Shown here piece by piece: positions 45,313 through 54,044 of a stretch of DNA of 64,000 nucleotides (positions are counted from its first letter, which is position 1; every line of letters begins with the position of its first letter). The translations under genes and the position numbers were made by a program. Under the pieces are notes generated by a model. It made no database searches. It had not been told where the DNA came from and saw only the letters and a program-made list of their open reading frames with translations. Source of the stretch: Leptolyngbya sp. SIO1E4 (GTDB taxonomy: Bacteria; Cyanobacteriota; Cyanobacteriia; Phormidesmidales; Phormidesmidaceae); the NCBI GenBank assembly GCA_010672825.2, contig JAAHFU020000001.1, positions 1,488,001-1,552,000 on the forward strand, in the 5' to 3' direction.

Positions 45313-45944
45313 GATTTTGTCACCTCATATTGAGCGATCAATTCCTGAATTTGCCGATGAGCTACATCTAAAGACTGCTGCCGTGCTTCTGGGCCACCTG
45401 CTAAATTTTCAGCATGAATAAAAGCAAGATCGGTCGCACCAATTAGGCTAAAAACCTTCTTGAGAAAGGGTGCCTGAAAGTCAGCATCAGCATCCGGTGT
45501 CCCCTCAGAAAAAATGCCACCTCTAGCCGTGATTACAACGACTTTCTTGTGATGCACTAGCCCTTCATACTCGCCTGCTTCATTCACACTGAAGGTTCGT
45601 CTTACCCTCACAATGTGGTCAATGTACGCCTTAAAATTCGCCGGGACGCTGTAGTTGTACATGGGGATGCCAAATAGCCAGACATCGGTTGCCAGCAACT
45701 CATCAATCAGCGTGTTGGAAAGGGCCAGAGTGGCTTCCTGTTCCGGCAATATTTTTTCAGGCGAGGTAAAGGCAGCCGCAATCCAGGCTTCATCGACAAA
45801 TGGGACAGACTGGTGCCCTAAGTCTCGGTAACTGATTGTGATATCAGGGTTAGCGTGCTTCCAGACATCGATAAAGGCTTGGGTTAACCGACGAGAGATT
45901 GAGCGATCGCCCCGCGGACTTGAATCGACATGCAAGATGCGCAT
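45309..45944 (-). CDS. azoR: FMN-dependent NADH-azoreductase / quinone reductase
   Basis: The protein has 211 residues and a flavodoxin-like fold: ILHVDSSPRGDRSISRRLTQ binds FMN phosphate, FGIPMYNYSVPANFKAYIDH lines the flavin site, and ARGGIFSEG follows. It reduces quinones and azo compounds by two electrons and protects against thiol-reactive stress. It is the first gene of a two-gene operon with an MFS transporter. A divergent, decayed HTH regulator lies just upstream with overlapping promoters. Confidence 0.93.
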   Translation of the reverse strand: MRILHVDSSPRGDRSISRRLTQAFIDVWKHANPDITISYRDLGHQSVPFVDEAWIAAAFTSPEKILPEQEATLALSNTLIDELLATDVWLFGIPMYNYSVPANFKAYIDHIVRVRRTFSVNEAGEYEGLVHHKKVVVITARGGIFSEGTPDADADFQAPFLKKVFSLIGATDLAFIHAENLAGGPEARQQSLDVAHRQIQELIAQYEVTKS

Positions 45945-46080
45945 AGCGAATCACCTCCTTTAAGTAGCTGCAAGAATGAGTAACTGCAAAAGCCAGCCGC
46001 CCCAATCGCAAATCAGGCAGCGCTTACTAATCCGATGTCGCTATCGGCGGCAGACTTTCTAAAGAAAAACGTTTATAAAC

Positions 46081-46109
46081 ACAATAGGTGGTCGCCTTGA
46101 CTTTGTAAA
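46081..46109 (-). promoter_or_regulatory. predicted promoter of the azoR-MFS operon
   Basis: On the reverse strand, TTTACA (46109-46104), a 17-base spacer and TATTGT (46086-46081) make a good sigma-70-type promoter. It would give a 5' leader of about 130 bases. Its -35 box overlaps the divergent forward promoter. Confidence 0.6.
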
Positions 46110-46125
46110 GGAAACTCTTTATTTT
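46097..46125 (+). promoter_or_regulatory. predicted divergent promoter for the HTH remnant and GNAT gene
   Basis: TTGACT (46097-46102), a 17-base spacer and TATTTT (46120-46125) lie nine bases before... the predicted start near 46133, and just upstream of the ATG at 46142. The two divergent promoters share bases 46097-46109, so one bound protein could block both. Confidence 0.55.
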
Positions 46126-46141
46126 CTCCGTATGGGTGGAA

Positions 46142-46346
46142 ATGTCTCTAAAAGTCATCAGTTCGCACCCGACGGGCAGTCATTGATCTACTGAAACAGC
46201 AGGGGGCAGCGGATGTGCGATCGCTATCAGCTCAGCTCATCGTTTCGGCAATGACGGTTCGCCAGCATCTTTACACCCTGCTAAAGGAGAAATTGGTTAC
46301 GTTCACGCGTCTTGTAACTTACGACCTGACACTATGGTGGAAGTGA
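46142..46346 (+). pseudogene. decayed winged-helix transcriptional regulator
   Basis: The frame from 46164 encodes RTRRAVIDLLKQQGAADVRS, LSAQLIVSAMTVRQHLYTLL, KEKLVTF, a clear winged-helix DNA-binding domain like those of ArsR/SufR-type regulators. It has no start codon in frame. Removing one A from AAAA at 46150-46153 would join it to ATG 46142. After KEKLVTF the family's C-terminal domain is absent and the frame runs to a stop inside the next gene. It was probably the regulator of the divergent azoR-MFS operon. Confidence 0.7.
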
Positions 46347-46846
46347 TCAGACAAGCCGACTCTCTTACTGATGAAGAAAAGCAGCAGCTCTTTGGTTGGG
46401 GGGAGAATATCTTTGGCGTAGAAACACTCAACTTAAGCTGGAGGCCGAAAGACTTACATTTCCTGTTCTATTCAGGTGACGAGCCAATCAGTCATGCAGG
46501 TATTCTCAAGCATGTGGTCACTGTCAATGGAGAGTCCCTCACAGTCGGGGGAGTAGGCGGTGTTGTGACCGTACCGGAAGCGCAGAAGAAAGGCTTCGCT
46601 CGTCGGCTTATGCAGCATACGGCGAGATTCTTAGCGCACGAATGGAAAGTTGACGCTGGGCTGCTCTTTTGCTTTCCAGGGATGGTGGCGTACTACAAAG
46701 CACTTGGCTGGCAGGGAGTCAAAGGTCCTGTGCTGATCGAGCAGCCCAATGGGAAGATTATTTCGCCTCTGCACGTAATGGTGTTGCCACTTCGCAACAA
46801 AGAGTGGCCAGATGGAAGCATCGAGCTTCGCAGTCTGCCATGGTGA
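46334..46846 (+). CDS. GNAT family N-acetyltransferase
   Basis: The protein has 170 residues. It begins VEVIRQADSLTDEEKQQLFG, has VGGVGGVVTVPEAQKKGFAR with the acetyl-CoA loop (Q-K-K-G-F-A-R), and FCFPGMVAYYKALGWQ at the end of the fold. It is a complete acetyltransferase, possibly an aminoglycoside-2'-type relative. Its start overlaps the end of the regulator remnant, and it may depend on that promoter. Acceptor unknown. Confidence 0.87.
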   Translation: MVEVIRQADSLTDEEKQQLFGWGENIFGVETLNLSWRPKDLHFLFYSGDEPISHAGILKHVVTVNGESLTVGGVGGVVTVPEAQKKGFARRLMQHTARFLAHEWKVDAGLLFCFPGMVAYYKALGWQGVKGPVLIEQPNGKIISPLHVMVLPLRNKEWPDGSIELRSLPW

Positions 46847-46904
46847 AGAGAACGTAGAGAATATAACTTCGTCACTAGCCCTCTCTTCGACTCTAATCAA
46901 GCCA

Positions 46905-47444
46905 TCAGCCAATATAGGGATACATAGCTTCTTTTGACTGTAGAAGTAGATTCCAATAATGGGTTGAATACTTCTCACACTTAGCTAAATTTCTCTGATT
47001 ATGACCTAACCCTATTTGAAAGGAATAATAAGATAGCTTAGCTTTAGCCAAAACTGATAATTGATTATGTTGCTTAAGGATATAGCTTAAAGCTGCAATG
47101 ATCTTCTTGTGTCTAGAAAGCATCCACCATTGAACCTGATACTCTGCTGTTTCAACAGGTAAATGTAGTAATTTCACCGCTTTGGCTAACTGAAGCTGAA
47201 CCTCCGAGTAGTGCTTTAATTCTTTTTGTGGATCACCGGCAAATCGTGCAATCTGAGCATCATCAGATATTCGATAAGCCTCAGAGATAAAGCTCCCAAC
47301 TTGGTTACTTAATGATTCAGAATGACCTAAAAGTTGATAGATTTTACTTGCAGTGTTGGCTAACTCATCAAACTTTTCTGCATCATGTAGCCAATAGATT
47401 TTGGCTTGTAATCTTCCTAAAGTATCGGCTAGCTGGGTATTCAT
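46905..47444 (-). CDS. hypothetical helical protein
   Basis: The protein has 179 residues and is mostly alpha-helical with many Gln, Lys and Ser: LQAKIYWLHDAEKFDELANT, AQIARFAGDPQKELKHYSEV, GHNQRNLAKCEKYSTHYWNL. I do not recognise the family; the helix pairs are loosely TPR-like. It is more AT-rich than housekeeping neighbours. It overlaps no other gene and has an ATG start, so it is probably real. Confidence 0.6.
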   Translation of the reverse strand: MNTQLADTLGRLQAKIYWLHDAEKFDELANTASKIYQLLGHSESLSNQVGSFISEAYRISDDAQIARFAGDPQKELKHYSEVQLQLAKAVKLLHLPVETAEYQVQWWMLSRHKKIIAALSYILKQHNQLSVLAKAKLSYYSFQIGLGHNQRNLAKCEKYSTHYWNLLLQSKEAMYPYIG

Positions 47445-47967
47445 CGTAGACCCCTAATACCAATAAAGCGCGATCCTTTGATCTCGTAGAGGAGACGCCG
47501 CCCACCAATAATATAGAGCCTGAGGGTGAGCATCGTACACCGACCTCATGCAAGACAATACACAAATTCATGATTAACAGATTGCCATACTTTTGTGGAT
47601 CACCCTTGTGCTGCATCAGAGAGCTTAGCGATCGCCTATCTTACTGAACAGATCCGCGCCGTTGGCAATCAAAATCGTTAAGTCTAAAAAGATCAGTAAG
47701 CCCTAAAAAAAGAGACAATTTCATCATAAAAAAGAACAAAGACGCGAATGCAAGACATAATATCAGCCTAGACTTAAGCACATAAATAATCCTTGATTGA
47801 GACGATGTTCACCGTGCTAAATTGGCAGTCTAAAAGTTGACGGAGCCCTTTCACCGTAGAGTTTTCACAACTCAGAGACACTACAATAAGCTTGAGAAGA
47901 AGCCCCTAGAACTTGTCACTAAAACGGCACAGAACCCATGACAGAGGTAGGCATAGGAGGAACAACC
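47445..47967. other. 523-base intergenic region before the Uma2 gene
   Basis: No gene is supported. A reverse frame (47383-47616) is open but overlaps the hypothetical gene and shows no motif. The region becomes AT-rich around 47680-47800. A strong AGGAGG near 47955-47960 fixes the start of the next gene. Confidence 0.4.
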
Positions 47968-48645
47968 ATGACAGCAGCATCGGTATCTCCCCCCGGTCAG
48001 CCTTCTATTTATCCTTCTACAGACGGTGAGCCTGTGGCAGAAACGTATGTACATCTCTACGCGATGCTCATCACCCTTGAAGTGTTGCGGCAGTACCTGG
48101 CAGGGCAACAAGCCACCGTGCTGAGCAATCAGTTTCTCTACTATGCCGAGGGTTTTCCAAAGCTCCGGGTGGCGCCCGATGTGATGGTCATTTTCGATGT
48201 GGAACCGGGCGGGCGGGACAATTACAAAATTTGGGAAGAAGGCCAAACGCCCACCGTCGTCTTTGAGATGACCTCCAAAGGCACCCAAGAACAGGACCAG
48301 TCTTTCAAAAAGACGCTCTATGAACAGCTAGAAGTACAGGAATACTGGCTGTTTGACCCCAAGGGCGAATGGATTCCCGAACAGCTCCGTGGCTATCGCC
48401 TCCAGGGAGAGCAGTATACCCCTGTAACAGATAGCATCAGTCGCGCACTCAATCTCCGCCTTACGGTTGAGGAAACACTCATCAGTTTTTATCGCCTCGA
48501 CACTGATGAAAAGCTGCTCATTCCTGATGAACTGGCCACTGCCCTAGCAGACTCTAATGCTCAACTAGAAGCTGAACGGCAACGACGAGTGGATCTAGAG
48601 GCCGAACTCGCACGCTATCGTCAGCAGTTTGGCGATCTGTCGTAA
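47968..48645 (+). CDS. Uma2 family (DUF820) restriction-endonuclease-like protein
   Basis: The protein has 225 residues from ATG 47968, seven bases after GGAGG. An upstream ATG at 47938 is less likely. Family marks: FPKLRVAPDVMVIFDVEPGG, TVVFEMTSKGT, KTLYEQLEVQEYWLFDPKGE. The C-terminal 40 residues (SNAQLEAERQRRVDLEAELA) form a coiled coil, common in this subgroup. It is a second Uma2 protein, from a different subgroup than the one at 471. Role unknown, nuclease fold inferred. Confidence 0.92.
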   Translation: MTAASVSPPGQPSIYPSTDGEPVAETYVHLYAMLITLEVLRQYLAGQQATVLSNQFLYYAEGFPKLRVAPDVMVIFDVEPGGRDNYKIWEEGQTPTVVFEMTSKGTQEQDQSFKKTLYEQLEVQEYWLFDPKGEWIPEQLRGYRLQGEQYTPVTDSISRALNLRLTVEETLISFYRLDTDEKLLIPDELATALADSNAQLEAERQRRVDLEAELARYRQQFGDLS

Positions 48646-48743
48646 TAAAGCGGGTGGCGCGTGGTCGCGGGAAAACAAGCGATACTCTAAATCTACGATT
48701 GAATAACAAACATCCGCAGTAGTCCGTGTAGCCTGACCAGAGC

Positions 48744-51278
48744 ATGAGCGAATTGCATCCCAGTGCCCCTTCAACAGACTGGAACCGCTTACAGAAAGCC
48801 CTCTCCATTGAAGCAGAGCGCGGTTTCAACAACCTGGAAGGGCATCAACAGCACTTTAACGAGTTTCTGCAAAGCGCTTTGTCAACCCCGCCTGAACCCC
48901 TCTCAGCAGAAAATCGGGGACAGTGGCGATCTCTCTCTGCACAATACGCCCACTACAGCGAACTGCCCTTTGCAGAACGCCAACATTTAGTTGCAGAGAC
49001 GCGCCGTACCCTCTATGCAACCAAGCGATCGCTAGAAGAGTCTACTCGGGTACCGGCGACGACTGAGACGACGACTGCTGCCCCGTCTCATCAGCAACAC
49101 TCCCCTCGCACTAGCGCATCCTCACCGCGTTCTGGCAGCTACAAAGCGGGCACCTCTTATCAGGCAGGTCGCCTGCCAGACCTGGAGCAACCCGTGACCT
49201 ATCTCAAAGGGGTTGGCCCTAAAAATGCAGAACGGCTAGCAAAACTGGGGCTACTCACCGTCCTGGATTTGCTGCACTACTATCCCCGCGATTACATCAA
49301 CTATGCCCAGCAAGTGGCGATTCAAGATTTGCAGGCAGGTGAAACCGTAACGCTCGTGGGCACCGTCAAACGTTCCACTTGTTTTAGCAGCCCTAAAAAT
49401 CCCAACCTAACCATTCAAGAGTTGGTGTTAAAAGACCCCAGCGGCCAGTTGCGGATCACCAAATTTTGGCCCGGCAAGCGGTATCGCAACATGGCTTGGC
49501 AGCAGCGCCAAAAGCGCCAATATCCCGTCGGTGCTGTGGTAGCCGCATCAGGCTTGGTAAAACGCAATCAGTACGGCATCACCCTCGACAGTCCTGACCT
49601 AGAGGTTTTGGACGGCCCCGATGATGACATTTCGTCCCTCAGCATCGGTCGCATTGTGCCCGTGTACCCCCTGACGGAGGGCGTGGGTGCGGCCCTGATT
49701 CGAAGAGCTGTGGTGGCTGCCCTGCCAGCGGCAGTTGAGCTAGCCGATCCGCTGCCAGCGTCTATGCGGGCAGAATACGGGCTGGTGGAGTTGCCCGTGG
49801 CGATCGCCCATATTCACTTTCCTGCTGATGATGACACCCTGCAGCAAGCTCGCAAGCGCCTGGTGTTTGATGAATTTTTCTACCTGCAGTTGGGGCTATT
49901 GCGACGACGTCAGCACCGTCGCCAACAGGCCACCTCGGTGATTTTGCCCCCTACGGGTACGCTAATCGACCAGTTCTATAGCAATCTGCCGTTTGCGTTC
50001 ACCGATGCCCAGCAGCGAGTGGCAAGTGAAATTCTGCACGATCTGCAAGCCCCGACACCCATGAACCGCCTCGTGCAGGGAGACGTGGGATCGGGCAAAA
50101 CGGTGGTGGCAGTGGTAGCGGTTTTGGCAGCAATTCAGGCAGGCTTTCAGGCGGCGCTGATGGCCCCGACAGAAGTGCTCGCCGAGCAGCATTATCGCAA
50201 GCTGGTGGAATGGTTCAACGTGTTGAATCTGCCGGTGGAGCTGCTGACCGGCTCAACGCGGGCGGCCAAACGCAGGCAGACCTTGGGGCAGCTGACAACG
50301 GGCGAATTGCCGCTACTCGTCGGCACCCACGCCCTGATTGAAGATCCGGTGCAGTTTCAGAAGTTGGGGCTGGTGGTCATTGACGAGCAGCATCGGTTTG
50401 GGGTGCAGCAGCGGGCCAGACTGCAGCAAAAGGGCGATAACCCCCATGTACTGACGTTGACAGCTACGCCGATTCCCCGGACGTTGGCGCTCACCCTGCA
50501 TGGCGATCTGGAAGTCAGCCAGATTGATGAGCTACCACCGGGGCGTCGAGCGATTCAGACCACGTTGCTTAAAGGGCGCGATCGCACCCACGCCTATGAC
50601 CTCATCCGTCGCGAAATTGCCCAGGGTCGGCAAGTGTATATCGTGCTGCCCCTGGTAGAAGAGTCGGAAAAGCTAGATTTGCGCTCAGCGATCGACGAAC
50701 ATCAGCGACTCCAGGAGGGGGTGTTTCCAGAGTTCCACGTTGGGTTGCTGCATGGGCGCATGAGTTCAGCCGATAAAGATGCTGCCATTAGCGCCTTCCG
50801 GGATGGCCACACGCACATTCTGGTCTCCACCACGGTGGTGGAGGTGGGAGTAGATGTGCCCAACGCCACGGTGATGCTGATTGAGCATGCCGAGCGCTTT
50901 GGGCTATCACAACTACACCAACTCCGGGGACGTGTCGGTCGGGGCGCAGCCCAGTCATTCTGTCTGCTCATGAGCGGCACCCGCAGCGATGTGGCTCTGC
51001 AACGCCTGCGGGTGTTAGAAGAGTCCCAGGATGGCTTCTTTATTTCTGAAATGGATCTCCGCTTCCGAGGCCCGGGAGCCGTCTTAGGCACCCGTCAGTC
51101 AGGGCTACCAGATTTTGCCCTGGCCAGTCTGGTGGCCGATCAAGAGGCGCTGTCTCTAGCCCGCCAAGCGGCAGAAGCGCTGTTGGCATCGGACACTGAG
51201 TTGGCGTCTTACCCCACGTTGCAAAAGGAACTCAAGCGACGCTATGACAAGCTGATGGGCGGGGCTATCTTGACTTAA
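48744..51278 (+). CDS. recG: ATP-dependent DNA helicase RecG
   Basis: The protein has 844 residues and remodels stalled forks and Holliday junctions. A cyanobacterial/plant-type N-terminal extension of about 150 residues precedes LKGVGPKNAERLAKLG and the wedge OB domain (TVTLVGTVK-like). The helicase core has QGDVGSGKTVVAVVAVLAAI (Walker A), VVIDEQHRFGVQQR (DEQH box), TATPIPRTLAL, and the C-terminal VSTTVVEVGVDVPNATVMLI and QLRGRVGRG. All motifs are intact. It stands alone downstream of Uma2. Confidence 0.97.
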   Translation: MSELHPSAPSTDWNRLQKALSIEAERGFNNLEGHQQHFNEFLQSALSTPPEPLSAENRGQWRSLSAQYAHYSELPFAERQHLVAETRRTLYATKRSLEESTRVPATTETTTAAPSHQQHSPRTSASSPRSGSYKAGTSYQAGRLPDLEQPVTYLKGVGPKNAERLAKLGLLTVLDLLHYYPRDYINYAQQVAIQDLQAGETVTLVGTVKRSTCFSSPKNPNLTIQELVLKDPSGQLRITKFWPGKRYRNMAWQQRQKRQYPVGAVVAASGLVKRNQYGITLDSPDLEVLDGPDDDISSLSIGRIVPVYPLTEGVGAALIRRAVVAALPAAVELADPLPASMRAEYGLVELPVAIAHIHFPADDDTLQQARKRLVFDEFFYLQLGLLRRRQHRRQQATSVILPPTGTLIDQFYSNLPFAFTDAQQRVASEILHDLQAPTPMNRLVQGDVGSGKTVVAVVAVLAAIQAGFQAALMAPTEVLAEQHYRKLVEWFNVLNLPVELLTGSTRAAKRRQTLGQLTTGELPLLVGTHALIEDPVQFQKLGLVVIDEQHRFGVQQRARLQQKGDNPHVLTLTATPIPRTLALTLHGDLEVSQIDELPPGRRAIQTTLLKGRDRTHAYDLIRREIAQGRQVYIVLPLVEESEKLDLRSAIDEHQRLQEGVFPEFHVGLLHGRMSSADKDAAISAFRDGHTHILVSTTVVEVGVDVPNATVMLIEHAERFGLSQLHQLRGRVGRGAAQSFCLLMSGTRSDVALQRLRVLEESQDGFFISEMDLRFRGPGAVLGTRQSGLPDFALASLVADQEALSLARQAAEALLASDTELASYPTLQKELKRRYDKLMGGAILT

Positions 51279-51330
51279 ATCATCTTTTTGAACCATTCGA
51301 ACCTCTGAACAGCCCTCATACAGAGGATTC

Positions 51331-51370
51331 CTGTCTGCTTTCTGCCCTTTGCCTTCTGCTTTCTGCCTTG
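51331..51370 (+). repeat. short tandem TTCTGCC/TTTGCC heptamer tract
   Basis: Degenerate units CTGCTTT, CTGCCCTTTGC, CTTCTGC and TTTCTGCC repeat in tandem just after recG. The same kind of tract is at 32861. Confidence 0.6.
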
Positions 51371-51431
51371 CACCACAATCCATGGGAAAATCAAGCCACT
51401 CAAGCATTGCCTATGCTCTGGAGAGGTTTCT

Positions 51432-52808
51432 TTGCGGACGCTTCCACCCTTACCTTTCTCCGTCAAGCTAGCCTATGGTGTCGGCGAACTGGCAGCAGCC
51501 GTGCCGGCCAGTCTCGCAGCATTTTTTATGCTGTATTTTTTGACGGCGATCGCAGGACTCAACCCAGCCCTCACCGGAAGTGTGCTGCTATTAGGGCGAG
51601 CTTGGGATGCCATTAACGATCCGCTGGTGGGGTGGCTCAGCGATCGCACCCGATCTCCCCTCGGTCGCCGGTTTCCCTGGATGTTAGCAGGAATCGGCCC
51701 AATGGCCATCTGTTCGGTGCTGCTATGGTGGGTGCCCCCCGTCAAAAGCTCAGGGGGCCTCTTCCTCTACTACAGCGGGCTCTTACTGTTCACGTTTGCC
51801 GCCTTTACTGCGGTACAACTTCCGTACACGGCTCTGGCAGCAGAACTTTCTGACGACTATGACGAGCGAACTGCCCTCGTCGGCATGAAATCTGCCTTTA
51901 GCATCGGCGGCAGCATTTTGGGGCTATTGATGGCTCAGGTTGTCTTTGGCCATGTGGCGGATCCTCGACGGCAATATCTGATTTTAGGCGGCATTTCTGC
52001 AGGGCTTGCCATCATCACTTTGGGTCTTTGCATAGCCGGAACCTATCGCCGCTATTGGCGCCTGCAGGGAAGACATCAACACCGAACCCCTCAGGCCACC
52101 CCCATCTCCTTCGGGGTCGCCATGCGCAGTGTTTTCTACAATTCTGCCTTCCGCAAGATTTTGGGACTCTATCTCTGTGGGTGGGTGGGGATTCAACTCA
52201 CCGCTGCCATGCTGCCCTATTTTGTAGATATCTGGATGCACCTACCTGACACTCACTTTGCCCAAATGGCCTTGGCAGTTCAAGGAACGGCGATCGCCAT
52301 GATTTTTGTTTGGGAGCAGGTCGCCAAATGGAGCAGCAAACGAACTGTATTTGTGATCGGAGCCCCCTTTGCGATCGTGGCTTTGATAGGCCTAGCCATC
52401 ATCCAGCCAGGGCAAGTGCGGTGGATGTATACCCTGGGGTCAATGGCTGGGATGGGGGTCGCCACGCTCTACATGGTGCCTTTCGCAATGTTGCCAGATG
52501 TGATCGATTTAGATGAGCTGCAGACAGGACTCCGGCGAGAAGGGCTTTATTTTAGTGCGGTCGTATTTTTGCAAAAGCTCGGCATGGCCGTAGCACTGTT
52601 TATATCTGGGCAGCTGCTGGGCTGGGCTGGTTTTGTTGCCAACAGTGCCTCCCAACCCACCTCAGCCCTCTGGGCCATTCGATTCCTCATTGGGCCATTG
52701 CCAGCAACGTTGCTGCTGCTGAGCCTTTGGTTTGCCTATGGATATCCCATGAGTCGGCAACGACACCGGCAAATTTTAACGGCGCTAGAAGAAAGACGTC
52801 GTGGGTGA
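51432..52808 (+). CDS. GPH-type (glycoside-pentoside-hexuronide) MFS transporter
   Basis: The protein has 458 residues with about 12 membrane segments. The family signature is the early AWDAINDPLVGWLSDRTRS, followed by GRRFPWMLAGIGPMA and YTALAAELSDDYDERTALVG. These transporters move sugars or sugar conjugates with Na+ or H+. The start is TTG at 51432 after GGAGAGG; no ATG is close. The gene is monocistronic, so the substrate is unknown. Confidence 0.9.
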   Translation: MRTLPPLPFSVKLAYGVGELAAAVPASLAAFFMLYFLTAIAGLNPALTGSVLLLGRAWDAINDPLVGWLSDRTRSPLGRRFPWMLAGIGPMAICSVLLWWVPPVKSSGGLFLYYSGLLLFTFAAFTAVQLPYTALAAELSDDYDERTALVGMKSAFSIGGSILGLLMAQVVFGHVADPRRQYLILGGISAGLAIITLGLCIAGTYRRYWRLQGRHQHRTPQATPISFGVAMRSVFYNSAFRKILGLYLCGWVGIQLTAAMLPYFVDIWMHLPDTHFAQMALAVQGTAIAMIFVWEQVAKWSSKRTVFVIGAPFAIVALIGLAIIQPGQVRWMYTLGSMAGMGVATLYMVPFAMLPDVIDLDELQTGLRREGLYFSAVVFLQKLGMAVALFISGQLLGWAGFVANSASQPTSALWAIRFLIGPLPATLLLLSLWFAYGYPMSRQRHRQILTALEERRRG

Positions 52809-52830
52809 GGCAATCGTGCTGGGCGATGGA

Positions 52831-52903
52831 GTCTGGGACATTTAGGTGAAGTCTGGGGTCTGGGGTTTGGGGTTTGGGGTTTAGGGTCTAGGGCTGGTAT
52901 CGC
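52831..52903 (-). repeat. degenerate partial TATAGC/G4 repeat
   Basis: GGGACATTTAGGTGAAGTCT recalls subfamily 2, then the core is expanded as GGGGTCT, GGGGTTT, GGGGTTT, GGGGTTT, AGGGTCTAGGG. Outer ends are eroded. It lies in the 262-base gap upstream of hisG. Confidence 0.65.
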
Positions 52904-53070
52904 AAAAGGATGAGGACGGAAGGATGAATGAAACGCTTGATGAGAGAGGGGTTGAGGGATCTGGGCTGTTCTCCTACAAATGTGGGCTGCGATCGCAGTT
53001 TTCACAAGCTGACTCTCTATGCCTTGGCCTTTGACTGGTAGGATCAAAAGCGGCTTCTAGAGAAACACCT

Positions 53071-53715
53071 ATGCTGACCATTGCACTGCCAAAAGGGGCG
53101 CTGTTAGGAGAAAGCATTGAACGGTTTAAAGCGATCGGGCTAGACTTCAGTGCGTTTTTGGATAAGTCCAACCGACAGCTCCAGATCACAGCCCCCAATG
53201 GCAAGGCGCAGGGGTTACTGGTGCGCGCCCAGGATGTCCCTGTCTACGTTGAGTATGGCCAGGCACAGTTGGGTATTGTGGGCTACGACGTTCTCAGAGA
53301 AAAACAGCCGCAGGTGGCGCAGCTCGCTGATTTAGGGTTTGGGCACTGCCGTATGTCAGTAGCGGTAAAGGCTACTAGCCCCTATCGCTCAGCGCTTGAT
53401 TTACCAGCCCACTGCCGAGTGGCGTCTAAGTTTGTCAACTGCGCACGGGACTATTTTCGAGGCATTGATCTACCAGTCGAAATTGTGCCCTTATATGGTT
53501 CTGTCGAGTTAGGTCCCATCACCGGCATGTCTGAGGCCATTGTAGATTTGGTCTCCACTGGCCGTACCCTGCGGGAAAATAATCTCACGGAGTTGGAAGT
53601 GCTCTACCAAAGCACGGCCCGGCTCATTGCGCATCCGATCAGCTACCGTGTCAACCCAGATGGGTTAGATGGGGTCATTAAACAGCTGCGCGAACCCTTA
53701 GCCGCCGCCGTTTAA
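53071..53715 (+). CDS. hisG: ATP phosphoribosyltransferase, short form
   Basis: The protein has 214 residues and catalyses the first step of histidine synthesis, joining ATP and PRPP. It starts [40 protein letters not shown] and [20 protein letters not shown] with the PRPP-binding [18 protein letters not shown] follow. Its length shows the short form that lacks the regulatory domain and needs HisZ as partner, which is not in this window. ATG 53071 fits. Confidence 0.96.
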   Translation: MLTIALPKGALLGESIERFKAIGLDFSAFLDKSNRQLQITAPNGKAQGLLVRAQDVPVYVEYGQAQLGIVGYDVLREKQPQVAQLADLGFGHCRMSVAVKATSPYRSALDLPAHCRVASKFVNCARDYFRGIDLPVEIVPLYGSVELGPITGMSEAIVDLVSTGRTLRENNLTELEVLYQSTARLIAHPISYRVNPDGLDGVIKQLREPLAAAV

Positions 53716-53824
53716 GGTAATTGCTGAGCCAGAAAAGAACTCGCTCGTTGGAGCAGGTTTAGCCCAAATCCAAGGCGCATCAGCAATAGCCAACCCTGTC
53801 CGTACCGATATTTTGTTCACGAGA

Positions 53825-53920
53825 TATAGCGGTATGCAGACTAATCAAGTACACCCTAAACCCCAAACCCTAGCCCCTGCCTTGACCCAGATGTACTGGA
53901 CTCACCTGAACAAGGCTATA
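53825..53920 (+). repeat. 96-bp TATAGC/G4 interspersed repeat, full copy
   Basis: It begins TATAGCGGTATGCAGA and ends TGAACAAGGCTATA. Flanking GAGA and TCTC extend the inverted symmetry outward. It lies between hisG and the ABC exporter gene. Confidence 0.92.
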
Positions 53921-53992
53921 TCTCCTCAGGGGTCGTTTTTGACTATGGCAACTATTGGGTAAAAGCAGGCCTGCGTTAGAGTAAGAGGCGCA

Positions 53993-54012
53993 CAGCCTTC
54001 CATAGAAGGCTG
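53993..54012 (+). promoter_or_regulatory. hairpin in the ABC exporter leader
   Basis: CAGCCTTC (53993-54000) and GAAGGCTG (54005-54012) form a perfect 8-bp stem with a 4-base loop, 32 bases before the ABC transporter ATG. No T-run follows, so it is not a terminator. It may affect mRNA stability or translation. Confidence 0.45.
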
Positions 54013-54044
54013 CATTATTCCATTGCGCGATCGCGTCTGCCTGT

